This document shows, one piece after another, positions 21,057 through 30,267 of a stretch of 64,000 bases of DNA. Within the stretch, counting starts at the first letter, position 1. Each line of letters begins with the position of its first letter. The stretch is taken from IMG/VR virus record IMGVR_UViG_3300037116_000299, positions 124,001 to 188,000 of that record. One strand, written 5' to 3'. The position numbers and the translations under genes are program-made. The notes beneath the pieces were generated by a model. The model was given only the letters and a program-made list of their open reading frames with translations, made no database searches and was not told where the DNA came from. This DNA is from a virus.

Positions 21057-22672
21057 TGTCCTTCGATTCGATCAAGTTCGCGTACACCCCGCCGCCTACC
21101 GTTCCCGCGACGATCCCAGTCAATTCTGTTCAGCAACCCGGTCTGTTCATGAACCCCGGACAGACGAATTCGCTGAACACGTCAGTGGCAGGACAGTTGA
21201 TCGCCAGAGCCAAGGAGCTGCTCAATGCCAATCGGTACCTTCAGGATGTGATCCTGGCGCGCAGCCAGGGATTGGGCGTGGAGTTCGATCCCGCCGTCGA
21301 CCCCAGCACGGCGCAGTCGCTGGAGATTCTCTACCCGAACCAGATCGTCCCGACTTCGCTGACCGTCAACATGTACGGCCGGATGCTGGACGCAGAACTG
21401 GCCGCGCTGCAGATCGACACCGCGCTTGGCACCAACAGCGCCTGTGAAGTCAACGCCTTCCAGGCGGCGGCTGTGAGCCAGGTGGCTCAGGCAATTGAGA
21501 ACGGCTTGCTCAACAGCGGCAAGTTCCAGTACCAGCTGCCCCTGCTGCTCCGTCAACTCAAGGGAGATACCGCCCTCTTCAACACCGTAGCGACCGAACT
21601 GGCCAGGTACCCCGTGCTGGCGGCGCCGGCGGCGTCGCTCACGAGCGGCAAGCCGAGCTTGATCTCGGTGCGCGGCCAGGACGTGTCGCCTGCCCTGTCG
21701 TCCATCATGAACGACGCGTTTGACTCATTCCAGAGTTCCTACGCTTCGGTCTATCAGCTGGCGGCAACGACGGGTGTCATCGACCAGGACGTCAACAACG
21801 TCCTGAACCAATACTTCATCGAGCCGGCCGCGAACCTGATTCGTATGACGGCTCTGTTCGACTCGCTGATCGGGTTTGCCCATCTCCCGCGGTTGAAGTC
21901 AGTGGTCAACGGGCTCACCGGCTACGCCTTCATGATGCTGATCGCCGAGGCCTCCACGATGGAGTTCATGGCCGATCGGTTCATTCAGACCGCAATCATG
22001 CCGCTCCGCCAGATCACCAGCAACATAGGCGACATGGTCAAGCAGGTACAACTTGCAACTGCCCTGGTGGGTCAGGCTGCCGGCGGCGTCAAGCAGGCCT
22101 ACAACCACACCACCGGCGGTCTGAAGGGAATGTCCTTCGGCTACAGTTGCGGACTCCCGCACAACGCGGCGGCTCAGAAGCCGGCCGTTCCGGAAAGCGT
22201 TTGGTCCGTTCCTGGCGTTGGCAAGATGTCCCAGGGCCTGACCGCCCTGGCCACCCATCTCGACTGGGCACAACACGAAGGCATGAAGAAAGCCAGCCTG
22301 GTCCAGGAGTCGTTTCAGAAGCTCCTGCAGCGCCGTGTTGGCGACATGAACACCCAGCTGGACCTGATGTGTAGTACCCAGGCTTTGAACACGCTCACCC
22401 AGCTCGCGCGATCCGTCCTCTCTTTCACCGGATCCGCGGCGCCCGTGGGCGGCACCCAGACCATCAGTCAGATGCAGGCCGTCACCCAGATCATGAACGG
22501 CATGCAGTCCGCCACCGGATCCTCTTATGTTGTCGTGAACAGCCAGATGCAGGCCGTTCCTCCTTCCGTTCCCGCGCCACCGAGCAGCGTCCAGACCACT
22601 CTGGTCAACGGAGGCCTGACCCTCGTCGCCACTTCGGCGGCCGTCAAGGCACCCACCCTTGGAGCAAGCTAA
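21056..22672 (+). CDS. Virion structural protein of unknown function
   Basis: A 538-residue protein in the packaging cluster, coupled by one-base overlaps on both sides. The N-terminus is Pro-rich. Residues 40-400 are predicted largely helical with many Ala, Gln and Leu (VSQVAQAIENGLLNSGK, later MPLRQITSNIGDMVKQVQLATA). The last 70 residues are Ser/Thr/Pro-rich. No catalytic motif is seen. Together with the portal it may form part of the head-vertex machinery. Confidence 0.6.
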   Translation: MSFDSIKFAYTPPPTVPATIPVNSVQQPGLFMNPGQTNSLNTSVAGQLIARAKELLNANRYLQDVILARSQGLGVEFDPAVDPSTAQSLEILYPNQIVPTSLTVNMYGRMLDAELAALQIDTALGTNSACEVNAFQAAAVSQVAQAIENGLLNSGKFQYQLPLLLRQLKGDTALFNTVATELARYPVLAAPAASLTSGKPSLISVRGQDVSPALSSIMNDAFDSFQSSYASVYQLAATTGVIDQDVNNVLNQYFIEPAANLIRMTALFDSLIGFAHLPRLKSVVNGLTGYAFMMLIAEASTMEFMADRFIQTAIMPLRQITSNIGDMVKQVQLATALVGQAAGGVKQAYNHTTGGLKGMSFGYSCGLPHNAAAQKPAVPESVWSVPGVGKMSQGLTALATHLDWAQHEGMKKASLVQESFQKLLQRRVGDMNTQLDLMCSTQALNTLTQLARSVLSFTGSAAPVGGTQTISQMQAVTQIMNGMQSATGSSYVVVNSQMQAVPPSVPAPPSSVQTTLVNGGLTLVATSAAVKAPTLGAS

Positions 22673-24915
22673 TGCCCAGCAAGACCGCTAACCAGATGAA
22701 AGCAGACCGTCTTCAGATCCAGGAAACGTATCGGCTCACCCGCCTCATGGCATTCACGGACGGCACGCTGAAGAGCGCGTCGAAGCCGATCGCGATGCGG
22801 AGGACGGTTGCCGGCAAGCAGATGGAGCCCAACATCAAAGGGCTCGGCGATCGTACCGCTTCGTACACCGGCGGAACCTTCCAGCCGCGGGAGATCCCGA
22901 CCGGAGCACGCCACGTCACCGATGCCCAGATGCGCGCCTGGAAGACGACCGTCGACAGCGGGATGAAGATCGCCGATGCCGGGAAGATCATCAACCCGGA
23001 CATCACCCGGATCAAGCAGGCCAAGGCGGCCGACTACATCGGCACCTATTACATGTGGAATGGGGTCCTGCAGCCGGAATACGACATGCGCGAACCGCAT
23101 GCCATCGTGGACACCGAAGTCTATGTAAAGCAGATGGTCCACCGGAAGCTGGCGCTCGCCGCCCGCGCCGGCTACGAGATCATGAGCGACCGGGATGAGG
23201 ACGCTGAGTACATCCAGCACCGCATCGACGTCATGGAGTTTGTCTCGGAGCGCAGTTTCCCCAGCCTGCTCAAGGGCATTCTGTACAACCTCTTCACCTG
23301 CTCCAACTGCTTTGTTCACAAGCTGCGCAAGGAAGATGCGTCCCCGGTTCCCCGCAAGAAGGGGATGCCGGCGCCGGTCGCCGCCTATTCGATCATCCCG
23401 GCCCACACCATCCAGCCCTACCTCGAGCATGGCCGGATCGTGAAGTGGCGTCGCTTCTTCGACTCCGCCGTTCCGTGGCAGGACATCCCGGTCGAAGACA
23501 TCATCCACTTCAAGTGGTCCTCCGATCTCAAGGCTGGCCACATCTATGCCACCCCGCGCACGATCGCCGTCCGCGACGACATCTTTGCGCTCCGCCGCTT
23601 GGAAGAGAACGTCGAACTGCTGTTCATCAACCACTTGTTCCCGTTGTTCCACGTTCAAGTGGGCACCGCGGAAGCGCCTTGCACCTACGGCGACAACGGC
23701 GAGTCTGAGATCGACCTGGTCCGCTGGCAGATCGAGAACATGCCGAAGGAAGGCGTCTATGTCTCGGACGAGCGCGTCAAGATCAGCGCCGTCGGCGCCG
23801 AAGGCAAGTCCCTCGACTTCTCCCCACTGGTAACGCACTACAAGAGCCGCGTCTATGTCGGGCTGGGCATGAGCGCCATCGACATGGGCGAAGGCGCGGA
23901 CGCAACGCGCGCCACCGCCGACAACATCTCGCAGAACCTCAAGGATTCGATCAAGGCCGATCTCGATGACCTGGCCGATCAGATCCGGATGTTCATGTTC
24001 CGCGACTGGTTCATGGAGGCGAACTACTCGACCTCCGTGCAGAAGGGCGTGGCCCGCACCTTCATCCGGTTCCACGAACTGGATCTCGACAACCGGATCA
24101 AGGAAGAGACCCACGTCCTGGCTCTCTTCAACTCCCACCTCATCACCGAGGATGAAGCCCGCAAGCGCCTGAAGTACAAGGCGATGACTCCGAAGGATCG
24201 GGGCAACACCCACTTCAGCCTGCATGTGGTGAAGCTTGAGAAGGAGATTACCAAGTTCAAGACTGCCTCGACCCTCGAAATCAACGCCGCCAATGTCGAC
24301 AACGAAAAGAAGATGGCAGGCACCCAGATCAAGCTGATGGAGGCGCAGGCCAAACTCTCCGAGACCAAGACCGGTCACGAGGAGCAGAGTCTCGCCGCCC
24401 AGGCCAAGCATCTGCCTGTCATCGCCAAGGCCAAGGTAGCGGTGGCGAATGCTACCGCGCGCAAGGGCGCCGCCGGCGCGCCGCGCCGCTCAACCGCCAA
24501 GAAGACGACGCAGACCGCGGCCGCCGTCTCGAATAAGATGCGCCCGACCAACCAGCACGGCAGCGGCCTGGGGCCGACCAAGGCTAAGTCCAGCCGTGAA
24601 TCCTTCATGGGCGAGTTGTACGAAGGCTTGCTGCTGGCGCGCGAGGACATGATCAGCGATGGACAGTCCGCGCCGAAACAGTGGCAGTCGGTCAGTTCGG
24701 AAGTGGTAGATCAGGTCCTGGACCGTATGGAGAAAGCTGAAATCACCGGTTCGGGTGGTGATTCCTATACTAGACAGGTGAGAGATGGACTTAGCCGATT
24801 GAAGGCCATGATCGCTGAGACCTCTGACCCTGAACTTCTCTCTGTCCTCCTTCGGGAAGGCATCGAGGAAGAGGTAGTAGACGATGTCGAACTTCACGAC
24901 GCACTTGCCAGTTAG
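22672..24915 (+). CDS. Portal protein
   Basis: A 747-residue protein in the classical terL-portal-protease order. Features of large phage portals are visible. One is a long N-terminal wing before YMWNGVLQPEYD. Others are FKWSSDLKAGHIYATPRTIAVRDDIFALRRLEENVE (clip/stem-like part, near 283-318), and GLGMSAIDMGEGADATRATADNISQNLKDSIKADLDDLADQIRMF (crown-entry helix, near 398-442). The C-terminal 200 residues are a Lys/Ala-rich coiled-coil-like tail. A class 2 promoter box lies inside its last codons. Assignment rests on order, length and these sequence patterns. Confidence 0.8.
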   Translation: MPSKTANQMKADRLQIQETYRLTRLMAFTDGTLKSASKPIAMRRTVAGKQMEPNIKGLGDRTASYTGGTFQPREIPTGARHVTDAQMRAWKTTVDSGMKIADAGKIINPDITRIKQAKAADYIGTYYMWNGVLQPEYDMREPHAIVDTEVYVKQMVHRKLALAARAGYEIMSDRDEDAEYIQHRIDVMEFVSERSFPSLLKGILYNLFTCSNCFVHKLRKEDASPVPRKKGMPAPVAAYSIIPAHTIQPYLEHGRIVKWRRFFDSAVPWQDIPVEDIIHFKWSSDLKAGHIYATPRTIAVRDDIFALRRLEENVELLFINHLFPLFHVQVGTAEAPCTYGDNGESEIDLVRWQIENMPKEGVYVSDERVKISAVGAEGKSLDFSPLVTHYKSRVYVGLGMSAIDMGEGADATRATADNISQNLKDSIKADLDDLADQIRMFMFRDWFMEANYSTSVQKGVARTFIRFHELDLDNRIKEETHVLALFNSHLITEDEARKRLKYKAMTPKDRGNTHFSLHVVKLEKEITKFKTASTLEINAANVDNEKKMAGTQIKLMEAQAKLSETKTGHEEQSLAAQAKHLPVIAKAKVAVANATARKGAAGAPRRSTAKKTTQTAAAVSNKMRPTNQHGSGLGPTKAKSSRESFMGELYEGLLLAREDMISDGQSAPKQWQSVSSEVVDQVLDRMEKAEITGSGGDSYTRQVRDGLSRLKAMIAETSDPELLSVLLREGIEEEVVDDVELHDALAS
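24765..24773 (+). promoter_or_regulatory. Class 2 promoter box CTATACTAG
   Basis: ATTCCTATACTAGACAGG lies inside the portal gene, about 150 bases before its stop. It would start a transcript for the genes from 24884 on, including protease and capsid. It shares ATCACCGG 24 to 17 bases upstream with the site at 42259. Confidence 0.6.
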
Positions 24916-25066
24916 GGAGATCAACCCCACCGGCATTGTATCCGCACCGCTGGAGACCGCGCTTGCAATGGGCGCCGGGGCAATGTTCCAGAGTCCGGTA
25001 CAGGTATCCCAGATCCCCGCAGGCGGTTCTTTCCTGCTCGAGATCCCCCTCAACGTACAGAACTAA
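24884..25066 (+). CDS. Small hypothetical protein
   Basis: A 60-residue protein beginning inside the end of the portal gene (32-base overlap), with GAGGAAGAG upstream. It is neutral and rich in Pro, Ala and Val (EINPTGIVSAPLETALAMGAGAMF, later FLLEIPLNVQN). Its size and place between portal and protease would suit a small head or decoration component. No family is recognised. Confidence 0.5.
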   Translation: MSNFTTHLPVREINPTGIVSAPLETALAMGAGAMFQSPVQVSQIPAGGSFLLEIPLNVQN

Positions 25067-25136
25067 CTGCAGTCGACGCCGGACAAGAACTACGTTACCC
25101 GGGTGACTGACAGTTCGTCAGGAAGAACAAGCCGAC

Positions 25137-27248
25137 ATGTCCAACGAGCGACGCTGGCTCAAGGTCCGCGACTTTCTGACATTCCGTCCGAAAGAGGTCC
25201 TTGAGGATAAGAAACACTTCTTCGAGTGCAAGGACTCTACCTCCGAGACAGGCAGTAGCCTGCTCGTGCGCGTCAACGCGACGCACGCCGGTCTGGTCAC
25301 CGGCAACCGCAAGTTTTACCGTCCTGATTTCATGCAGGACTCAGTCCACACCTGGCTGCCGAAGCACAAGCCGGCGCTTCCAGTGTTGCGTGGACACAGT
25401 GAGGATGGCGAGGTTCTGGGCCGCGTTCGCGAGGCCAAGTACATCGATGACTCCTGGCAGTATGCGAAGGACTATCCGATCCTCAAGGATTCGGTCTTCT
25501 ACAACCGGGATGCCCGGTCCAAGAAGGTAGGTCTCTTCAAAGCTGTCGACTGGATCACCGACAATCTAGTCCCCCTGTCCGACTACCGTGGTCTGGGCCA
25601 CATCGAACTCGGCCTGACCATCACCAATCCGGAAGCGATCAAGAAGATCCTCCGCGACGAATACCTTTGCGTTTCGGCCGGTGCCATCACCGACGAGGCA
25701 ATCTGCTCAATCTGCCACACCGATTGGGCTTCGAACGATAAGTGCGAGCATCGCCCTGGGCAGCTCGTTGATGGCCGCCGGATGTTCATTATCTCCGGTC
25801 GCTTCCGCTACGAGGAACTCTCCTTCGTCAACTTCGGCGCCGATCCATTCGCCGCCGTGAAGACCAAGGAATTGAAGGACTCCCTCGAGAAGATGTTCTT
25901 TCTCGGCTTGCCGATCGGAGACCAGGATCACATGGTCGAGGCGGGCCTCAAACTGACCGACAGTCTGTATGAGTCGGACATCCAGATTCATTACGAGGAA
26001 CCCGAGATGACGATCGATTTGGCTGCCCTTGAGCAGACCATCAAAAGTGCCGAACTGACCGCGACCGATGCCTTTGCGGTGCGCGACCAGCTCCTGGCCT
26101 GGACCCCGGAATCGGAAGACGACAAGAGCGCCAAGCGCAGCTTGCAGTCGACCCTGACCGCCAAGATTCGTAAGAACAGCTGGAAGCAGGACACTCCTGT
26201 TACAGTGACCGACGCCGTCGCAGCTCCTTCCGCGGAAGAACTCGCCACCGTCGATAAGGTCAAGGATGCAGTTGATGCTGCCGCCGTCGCCGCCGCCGTC
26301 ACCGAGTCCGAGACTCCGGCAACGGAAGTCAAGGACAAGGTCGAATGCTTTGCCTGCAAGGCGAAGTTCACCAAGGACAAGATGGGCGTCACTTCCGACG
26401 GTGAGAATGTCTGCGAAGAGTGCAGCGAGAACATCAAGGACGCCAAGAAGGCAACCGACGGTGTTGTCAAGATCAGCGATGAGCTGAAGGCCCTCGCAGT
26501 CGGCGTCAAGTTGCTCGATGCCGAAGAGAAGGCCGAGCCCACCGAAGAAGCCAAGTCGATTCTCGGTTGCTACGAGACGCTGGACAAGTTGCACGGCAAT
26601 GCGAGCCAGGAACTGCGCTGGAAGATGGAAGACCTTCACGGCTCCATCGGCGAGCGTTGGGGCAAGGATCGCTGGGTCGAGTACGCGAAGTCCACGCTGG
26701 CCAACCACGTCAAGGACTCCAAGCTCGTCTCCAACGACGAGCTGGCGCTCAAGGATGAGGCTGTCGTCACCCAGGAAGCCGAGATCACCAAGCTCCAGGG
26801 CACGATCACGATCAAGGATCAGTCGATCGCCAAGTTCTTCAACGACTCGAAGCTGAGCATGGCCACCACCATCGTCATGGCCAGTGTCCTGCGCCAGAAG
26901 GACGGTTTCACCGGCCTGGATGGAGCCAAGATCCAGGACAAGATCAGCGAGTACGCGAAGCGGCATATCACCAGCCTGCGCGACTCCGTCGCCGACATCC
27001 TGAATGAGCTGCAGTGGGCCAAGCCCGTTGTAGCCGCACCGGAGGCAGCGGGCAAGGACCCGGCCACCACGGTAACCGACAACGCGCATGTAAGCGAGTC
27101 CGAAGGGTTCCACCCTGAAGCGCAAATTCCGGAACTGAAGGCGCAAGACGCCCAGAAGCTGAACCGGATGCTCTCTTACATCACCGACGAACCTGCACGT
27201 ACCCGGCTGATTGCGGATGTGCGGTGGGGTCGGACGAAGCTCAGCTAA
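25137..27248 (+). CDS. Prohead protease with zinc-site insertion, fused to a scaffold-like region
   Basis: A 703-residue protein. The protease part (residues 30-250) has LRGHSEDGEVLGRV with H87 and YLCVSAGAIT with S180, as in S78/U9-type prohead proteases. Right after the serine comes CSICHTDW...KCEH, a probable zinc site. Residues 285-660 are helical and acidic, with another CxxC pair (CFACKAKF...CEECSE, about 402-425). This part looks like scaffold. Fusion of protease and scaffold in one frame fits the lack of a separate scaffold gene before the capsid gene. Confidence 0.75.
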   Translation: MSNERRWLKVRDFLTFRPKEVLEDKKHFFECKDSTSETGSSLLVRVNATHAGLVTGNRKFYRPDFMQDSVHTWLPKHKPALPVLRGHSEDGEVLGRVREAKYIDDSWQYAKDYPILKDSVFYNRDARSKKVGLFKAVDWITDNLVPLSDYRGLGHIELGLTITNPEAIKKILRDEYLCVSAGAITDEAICSICHTDWASNDKCEHRPGQLVDGRRMFIISGRFRYEELSFVNFGADPFAAVKTKELKDSLEKMFFLGLPIGDQDHMVEAGLKLTDSLYESDIQIHYEEPEMTIDLAALEQTIKSAELTATDAFAVRDQLLAWTPESEDDKSAKRSLQSTLTAKIRKNSWKQDTPVTVTDAVAAPSAEELATVDKVKDAVDAAAVAAAVTESETPATEVKDKVECFACKAKFTKDKMGVTSDGENVCEECSENIKDAKKATDGVVKISDELKALAVGVKLLDAEEKAEPTEEAKSILGCYETLDKLHGNASQELRWKMEDLHGSIGERWGKDRWVEYAKSTLANHVKDSKLVSNDELALKDEAVVTQEAEITKLQGTITIKDQSIAKFFNDSKLSMATTIVMASVLRQKDGFTGLDGAKIQDKISEYAKRHITSLRDSVADILNELQWAKPVVAAPEAAGKDPATTVTDNAHVSESEGFHPEAQIPELKAQDAQKLNRMLSYITDEPARTRLIADVRWGRTKLS

Positions 27249-27275
27249 CTCAGCGTTAGCACAAGGAGATTCACC

Positions 27276-28478
27276 ATGGCTTTTGACGTCAATAACCAGT
27301 ACACCGGCAAGATGTTCGGCAACGACCGGTGGCCCGGTCACACCACCCCCGATCTCGAGGCTTCCGAGCCCATTCGGCCGTGGCTGCCCGTTCCCTACCC
27401 GGCGCCCTACCTCCCGGCTCTGCGCCAGGATGCGGGTCATCCCAAGTTGGCTTCCGTTGTCCTCAGCTCGCAGCATCTCGTGGGCCAGGACAAGAGCGGC
27501 GCATTGGTTCCCGCGGGCCTGTTCTGCGGCGTCACCCCCGGCGCGTCGAACAAGTATTGCATCCTGCAGTACAGCTCCGGCCTGGCCGATGAGTTCACCG
27601 TTGACCCGCGCACCGGCGGACCGGTAACTCCTGGCGACCACGTGTTGCTCGCAGCGCCGTCCGATGCAGCTCCAGGGAACATCACGCTGCCCAACGGCAC
27701 CGTGGTTGTGATCTCGCAGCCCGACATCGACTTCGCCCATGCCTGTAACCTCTTCCCGGCTGTGCAGTCCGGCACGACCCCCACGGGCGTGGCTGGCGCG
27801 CCGGTTGCCTACTCCTTCGGAGTAGCCCGTCCCATCGGCGTCGCAGTGCGCAACGTGCTCCAGTACATCGGCGGCGTGAAGGTGCTCGACACGACTCTGG
27901 TCGGCGGCATCCTGTATCGCCTCGAAGGCATGGTTCCCACCGGCTTCCAGGTCAACAACTACATGCACGAGATGGGCACGGCCATCCAGACCCAGTACGT
28001 GCTGCGCGTGCCATGGATCGGCGCAACCCCCGGCACTCTGCAGGGCTTTGCGACGACCGACAACATCCGCGGCTATGTCCAGGGTTACGGACGCAGCTTC
28101 GCCCACTACACCGGCGCACCCCAGGTCGGCAACGGCGTCACCTTCTCCCAGCAGACCGGCGATTGCGGCAACTACTCCGACTTCGACGCGACCAAGAACA
28201 CCCCGGTCGATCTCATCGGACGCATCATCGGCGTGCTGAACATGATCCAGAAGGTCGGGTACTCGAACCGCATCAAGACCCTGTGGGATCCGTCCCGCAT
28301 GGTTGGTCCGACCAACAACCCGAACCCCGCGTCGATCATGATGGGCGGTTCCGCCACCGGCGGTATCCCGTACGACCTGTCTCTGACCACGGACGGCATC
28401 TACAAGGCCTCCCTGATCCAGAAGACGGCCGCTCGCCCGGAGTACGGCACCTACGTCCTCGTTCGCGTCAACCTGTAA
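27276..28478 (+). CDS. Head decoration-like structural protein
   Basis: A 400-residue protein with AAGGAG before ATG, located between protease and capsid genes, a usual place for decoration proteins. It is beta-rich, with many Gly, Pro, Thr and Val, two Cys and a Tyr/Asn-rich middle (FQVNNYMHEMG). The AVRNVLQYIGGVKV segment and NNPNPASIMMGG resemble parts of capsid-associated proteins. No signal peptide. It might also be a second capsid-type protein (minor capsomer), but the major capsid assignment fits the gene at 28804 better. Confidence 0.55.
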   Translation: MAFDVNNQYTGKMFGNDRWPGHTTPDLEASEPIRPWLPVPYPAPYLPALRQDAGHPKLASVVLSSQHLVGQDKSGALVPAGLFCGVTPGASNKYCILQYSSGLADEFTVDPRTGGPVTPGDHVLLAAPSDAAPGNITLPNGTVVVISQPDIDFAHACNLFPAVQSGTTPTGVAGAPVAYSFGVARPIGVAVRNVLQYIGGVKVLDTTLVGGILYRLEGMVPTGFQVNNYMHEMGTAIQTQYVLRVPWIGATPGTLQGFATTDNIRGYVQGYGRSFAHYTGAPQVGNGVTFSQQTGDCGNYSDFDATKNTPVDLIGRIIGVLNMIQKVGYSNRIKTLWDPSRMVGPTNNPNPASIMMGGSATGGIPYDLSLTTDGIYKASLIQKTAARPEYGTYVLVRVNL

Positions 28479-28517
28479 GCCGACCGAACCAACAGTTTGT
28501 TCGTGTGGAGATTGCCC

Positions 28518-28718
28518 GTGCCGCAGATCGTGATTACCCAGGGTCAGGCGTACCTGAAGGGAAACGGTCTGCGGTGCATGGCTCCCCGCTATGACGACGC
28601 CACCTGCAAGTGCAACACGCTGGTGGTGAAGAAGAACTCGGCCGGTGAACTATCCGGGGCCTTCCAATGCCCCGAACGCCGCTGCCGCCAACACATCGAG
28701 GTTGAGGTTCGGCCCTAA
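28518..28718 (+). CDS. Small zinc-ribbon protein, Com-like
   Basis: About 66 residues from GTG at 28518, after GGAG. The protein has cysteines in the order LRC, CKC and QCPERRCRQH (residues about 23-60), a pattern for a zinc ribbon. Mu Com proteins, which bind RNA and control translation, have a comparable C-x2-C...CP-x2-C arrangement. Its gene lies just ahead of the capsid gene. It could be an RNA-binding regulator or a small structural component. An upstream TTG at 28497 is an alternative start. Confidence 0.45.
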   Translation: MPQIVITQGQAYLKGNGLRCMAPRYDDATCKCNTLVVKKNSAGELSGAFQCPERRCRQHIEVEVRP

Positions 28719-28803
28719 ACCGAACCCCTTCGTGAATCCAGCTCCACAAGAACACCCGCACGGTCCCGCGCGGACCAGCTCGCCCCAGGAGGGTATTTTC
28801 ACC

Positions 28804-30132
28804 ATGGCAAAGAATAAGCAGACACCGGAAGAGTTCCAGGCCGAGCTGAAGCTTCAGGACCGGTTCGCGACCATTTTCCGCAGCAATGGGTACGATCCCG
28901 AGACCGGCGACCCGATGGATATCAAGGACGCTCTGGATGTTCAGAACGCGGCCTTCATGATCCCCCGCGCGCTGACTCAGATCGTGCAGGAAGGCATCGA
29001 GCCGATGCTCATCGGCACGAACCTGCTCCAGAAGGTCCAGTACAAGCCTGGAATGACGACCGTATTCCCCGCCATCGAGCCGCTTCGCGCGGACGAAGCC
29101 GGCGACGGAATGGATCTGCCGATCTACAACATCAACATCGGTGGAGCACAGTCGTTCGGTGTGACGGTCAAGCGGCACGGTCTGCGTCTCAAGATCGCCA
29201 AGCGCTTCGTCGACGAGTCCAGCTACCCCTGGATCAACTTCTGGCTGCGCCTGGCCGGCAACGCTCTCGCCCGCCACAAGGAAGAGTACATCTTCGACTT
29301 CATCACGCGCCTCGGCACGGTTGTCTTCGACAACGACGTCAACGCACGTATGACGTCCAACACCGTCGGCCAGCCCATCAAGGGCGTCACCACGGGTCGC
29401 GACTACAAGGGCAAGCTGAACGGCTCCATGACGGTCGACGACATCTTCGATATGTACGCGGCTGTTCTCTTGAACGGTTTCGTGCCCGACACGATGCTGG
29501 TCCATCCAATGGCGTGGCTCATGTGGGTAAAGGATCCCGTGATCCGCGAGTTCGCGATCCAGGCGGGCGGCGGAAGCTTCTTCGCTCAGTGGACCGGAAA
29601 CCCGGCTGTCCAGGGCAACAAGTTCTACAACAACGGCGGCCTCGGCCTCGGTACCGGCCAGACCGGCCAGTACACCAACGGTCAGCTGACCGGTGGGGAA
29701 GTCTCCAACGCCACGTCCGGCAACTACCAGAACATGAGTTCGGCACCGCAGCTCCCCGGTTACCTCGGCCTGCCCTTCCGCATCCTGGTCTCGCCGTTCG
29801 TCAAGTTCGACCCCGAGGATCGCACGACCGACATCCTGATGTTCAACAGCCGCAACCTCGGCGCCTTGATCGTGGCTGAAGAGCCCCATGTCAAGAGCTG
29901 GGAAGATGGCCAGTTCAACATCCAGAACATGTCGATCGAAGAGACCTACGGCTTCGGCATCCTCAACGAAGGCCAGGCGATCGCGGTTGCCCGCAACATC
30001 AAGGTCCGCCCGAACGAGTTCACCATGCCGGCGCGCACCGTGTTCAACCTGTCGGAGGCGAACAACACCTTCACCGATCTGGCAACGGCAGCGATCTTCG
30101 ATGCGGCGAACCCGCTCAACGTCAACGCCTAA
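28804..30132 (+). CDS. Major capsid protein
   Basis: A 442-residue protein with a strong site (GGAGGGT) before ATG 28804; an earlier in-frame start at 28645 would overlap the zinc-ribbon gene and lacks a site. Its position after protease and decoration genes, its length and its HK97-like composition fit a capsid protein. The N-terminal 60 residues are helical (delta-domain-like, removable). Then follow E-loop-like strands, FITRLGTVVFDN (spine helix region) and RILVSPFVKFD in the A-domain. A strong hairpin after the stop suggests high, separately ended expression. Confidence 0.75.
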   Translation: MAKNKQTPEEFQAELKLQDRFATIFRSNGYDPETGDPMDIKDALDVQNAAFMIPRALTQIVQEGIEPMLIGTNLLQKVQYKPGMTTVFPAIEPLRADEAGDGMDLPIYNINIGGAQSFGVTVKRHGLRLKIAKRFVDESSYPWINFWLRLAGNALARHKEEYIFDFITRLGTVVFDNDVNARMTSNTVGQPIKGVTTGRDYKGKLNGSMTVDDIFDMYAAVLLNGFVPDTMLVHPMAWLMWVKDPVIREFAIQAGGGSFFAQWTGNPAVQGNKFYNNGGLGLGTGQTGQYTNGQLTGGEVSNATSGNYQNMSSAPQLPGYLGLPFRILVSPFVKFDPEDRTTDILMFNSRNLGALIVAEEPHVKSWEDGQFNIQNMSIEETYGFGILNEGQAIAVARNIKVRPNEFTMPARTVFNLSEANNTFTDLATAAIFDAANPLNVNA

Positions 30133-30153
30133 CCTCAACGCAACATCTTCCCG

Positions 30154-30185
30154 GAGGCGGACGGTCAACACTGATCGTCCGCCTC
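30154..30185 (+). terminator. Terminator hairpin after the capsid gene
   Basis: A perfect 10-bp stem, GAGGCGGACG with CGTCCGCCTC and a 12-base loop, is followed by GTGTGGTTT. A class 1 promoter follows 35 bases later. The T-run is poor, so it may need a factor or act as a 3' stabiliser of the capsid mRNA. Confidence 0.65.
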
Positions 30186-30219
30186 GTGTGGTTTCGAGGC
30201 CCTCCATGTTATCCAGCCT

Positions 30220-30247
30220 TTGGTAGTCCGCTCCGCCCTTCCACAAT
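30220..30247 (+). promoter_or_regulatory. Class 1 promoter (TTGGTA, 16 bp, CACAAT)
   Basis: CTTTGGTAGTC with CACAATCAG after 16 bases lies between the capsid terminator and the ATG at 30268. This is a member of class 1 within the structural block. Confidence 0.7.
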
Positions 30248-30267
30248 CAGGGGTGGAGGCATACTTC

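Noticed and set aside
25707-28106. A 799-codon frame on the minus strand opposite protease and decoration genes
   Set aside because: No ribosome binding site, unnatural composition rich in Val, Gly, Leu and Asp, and full overlap with two convincing plus-strand genes.
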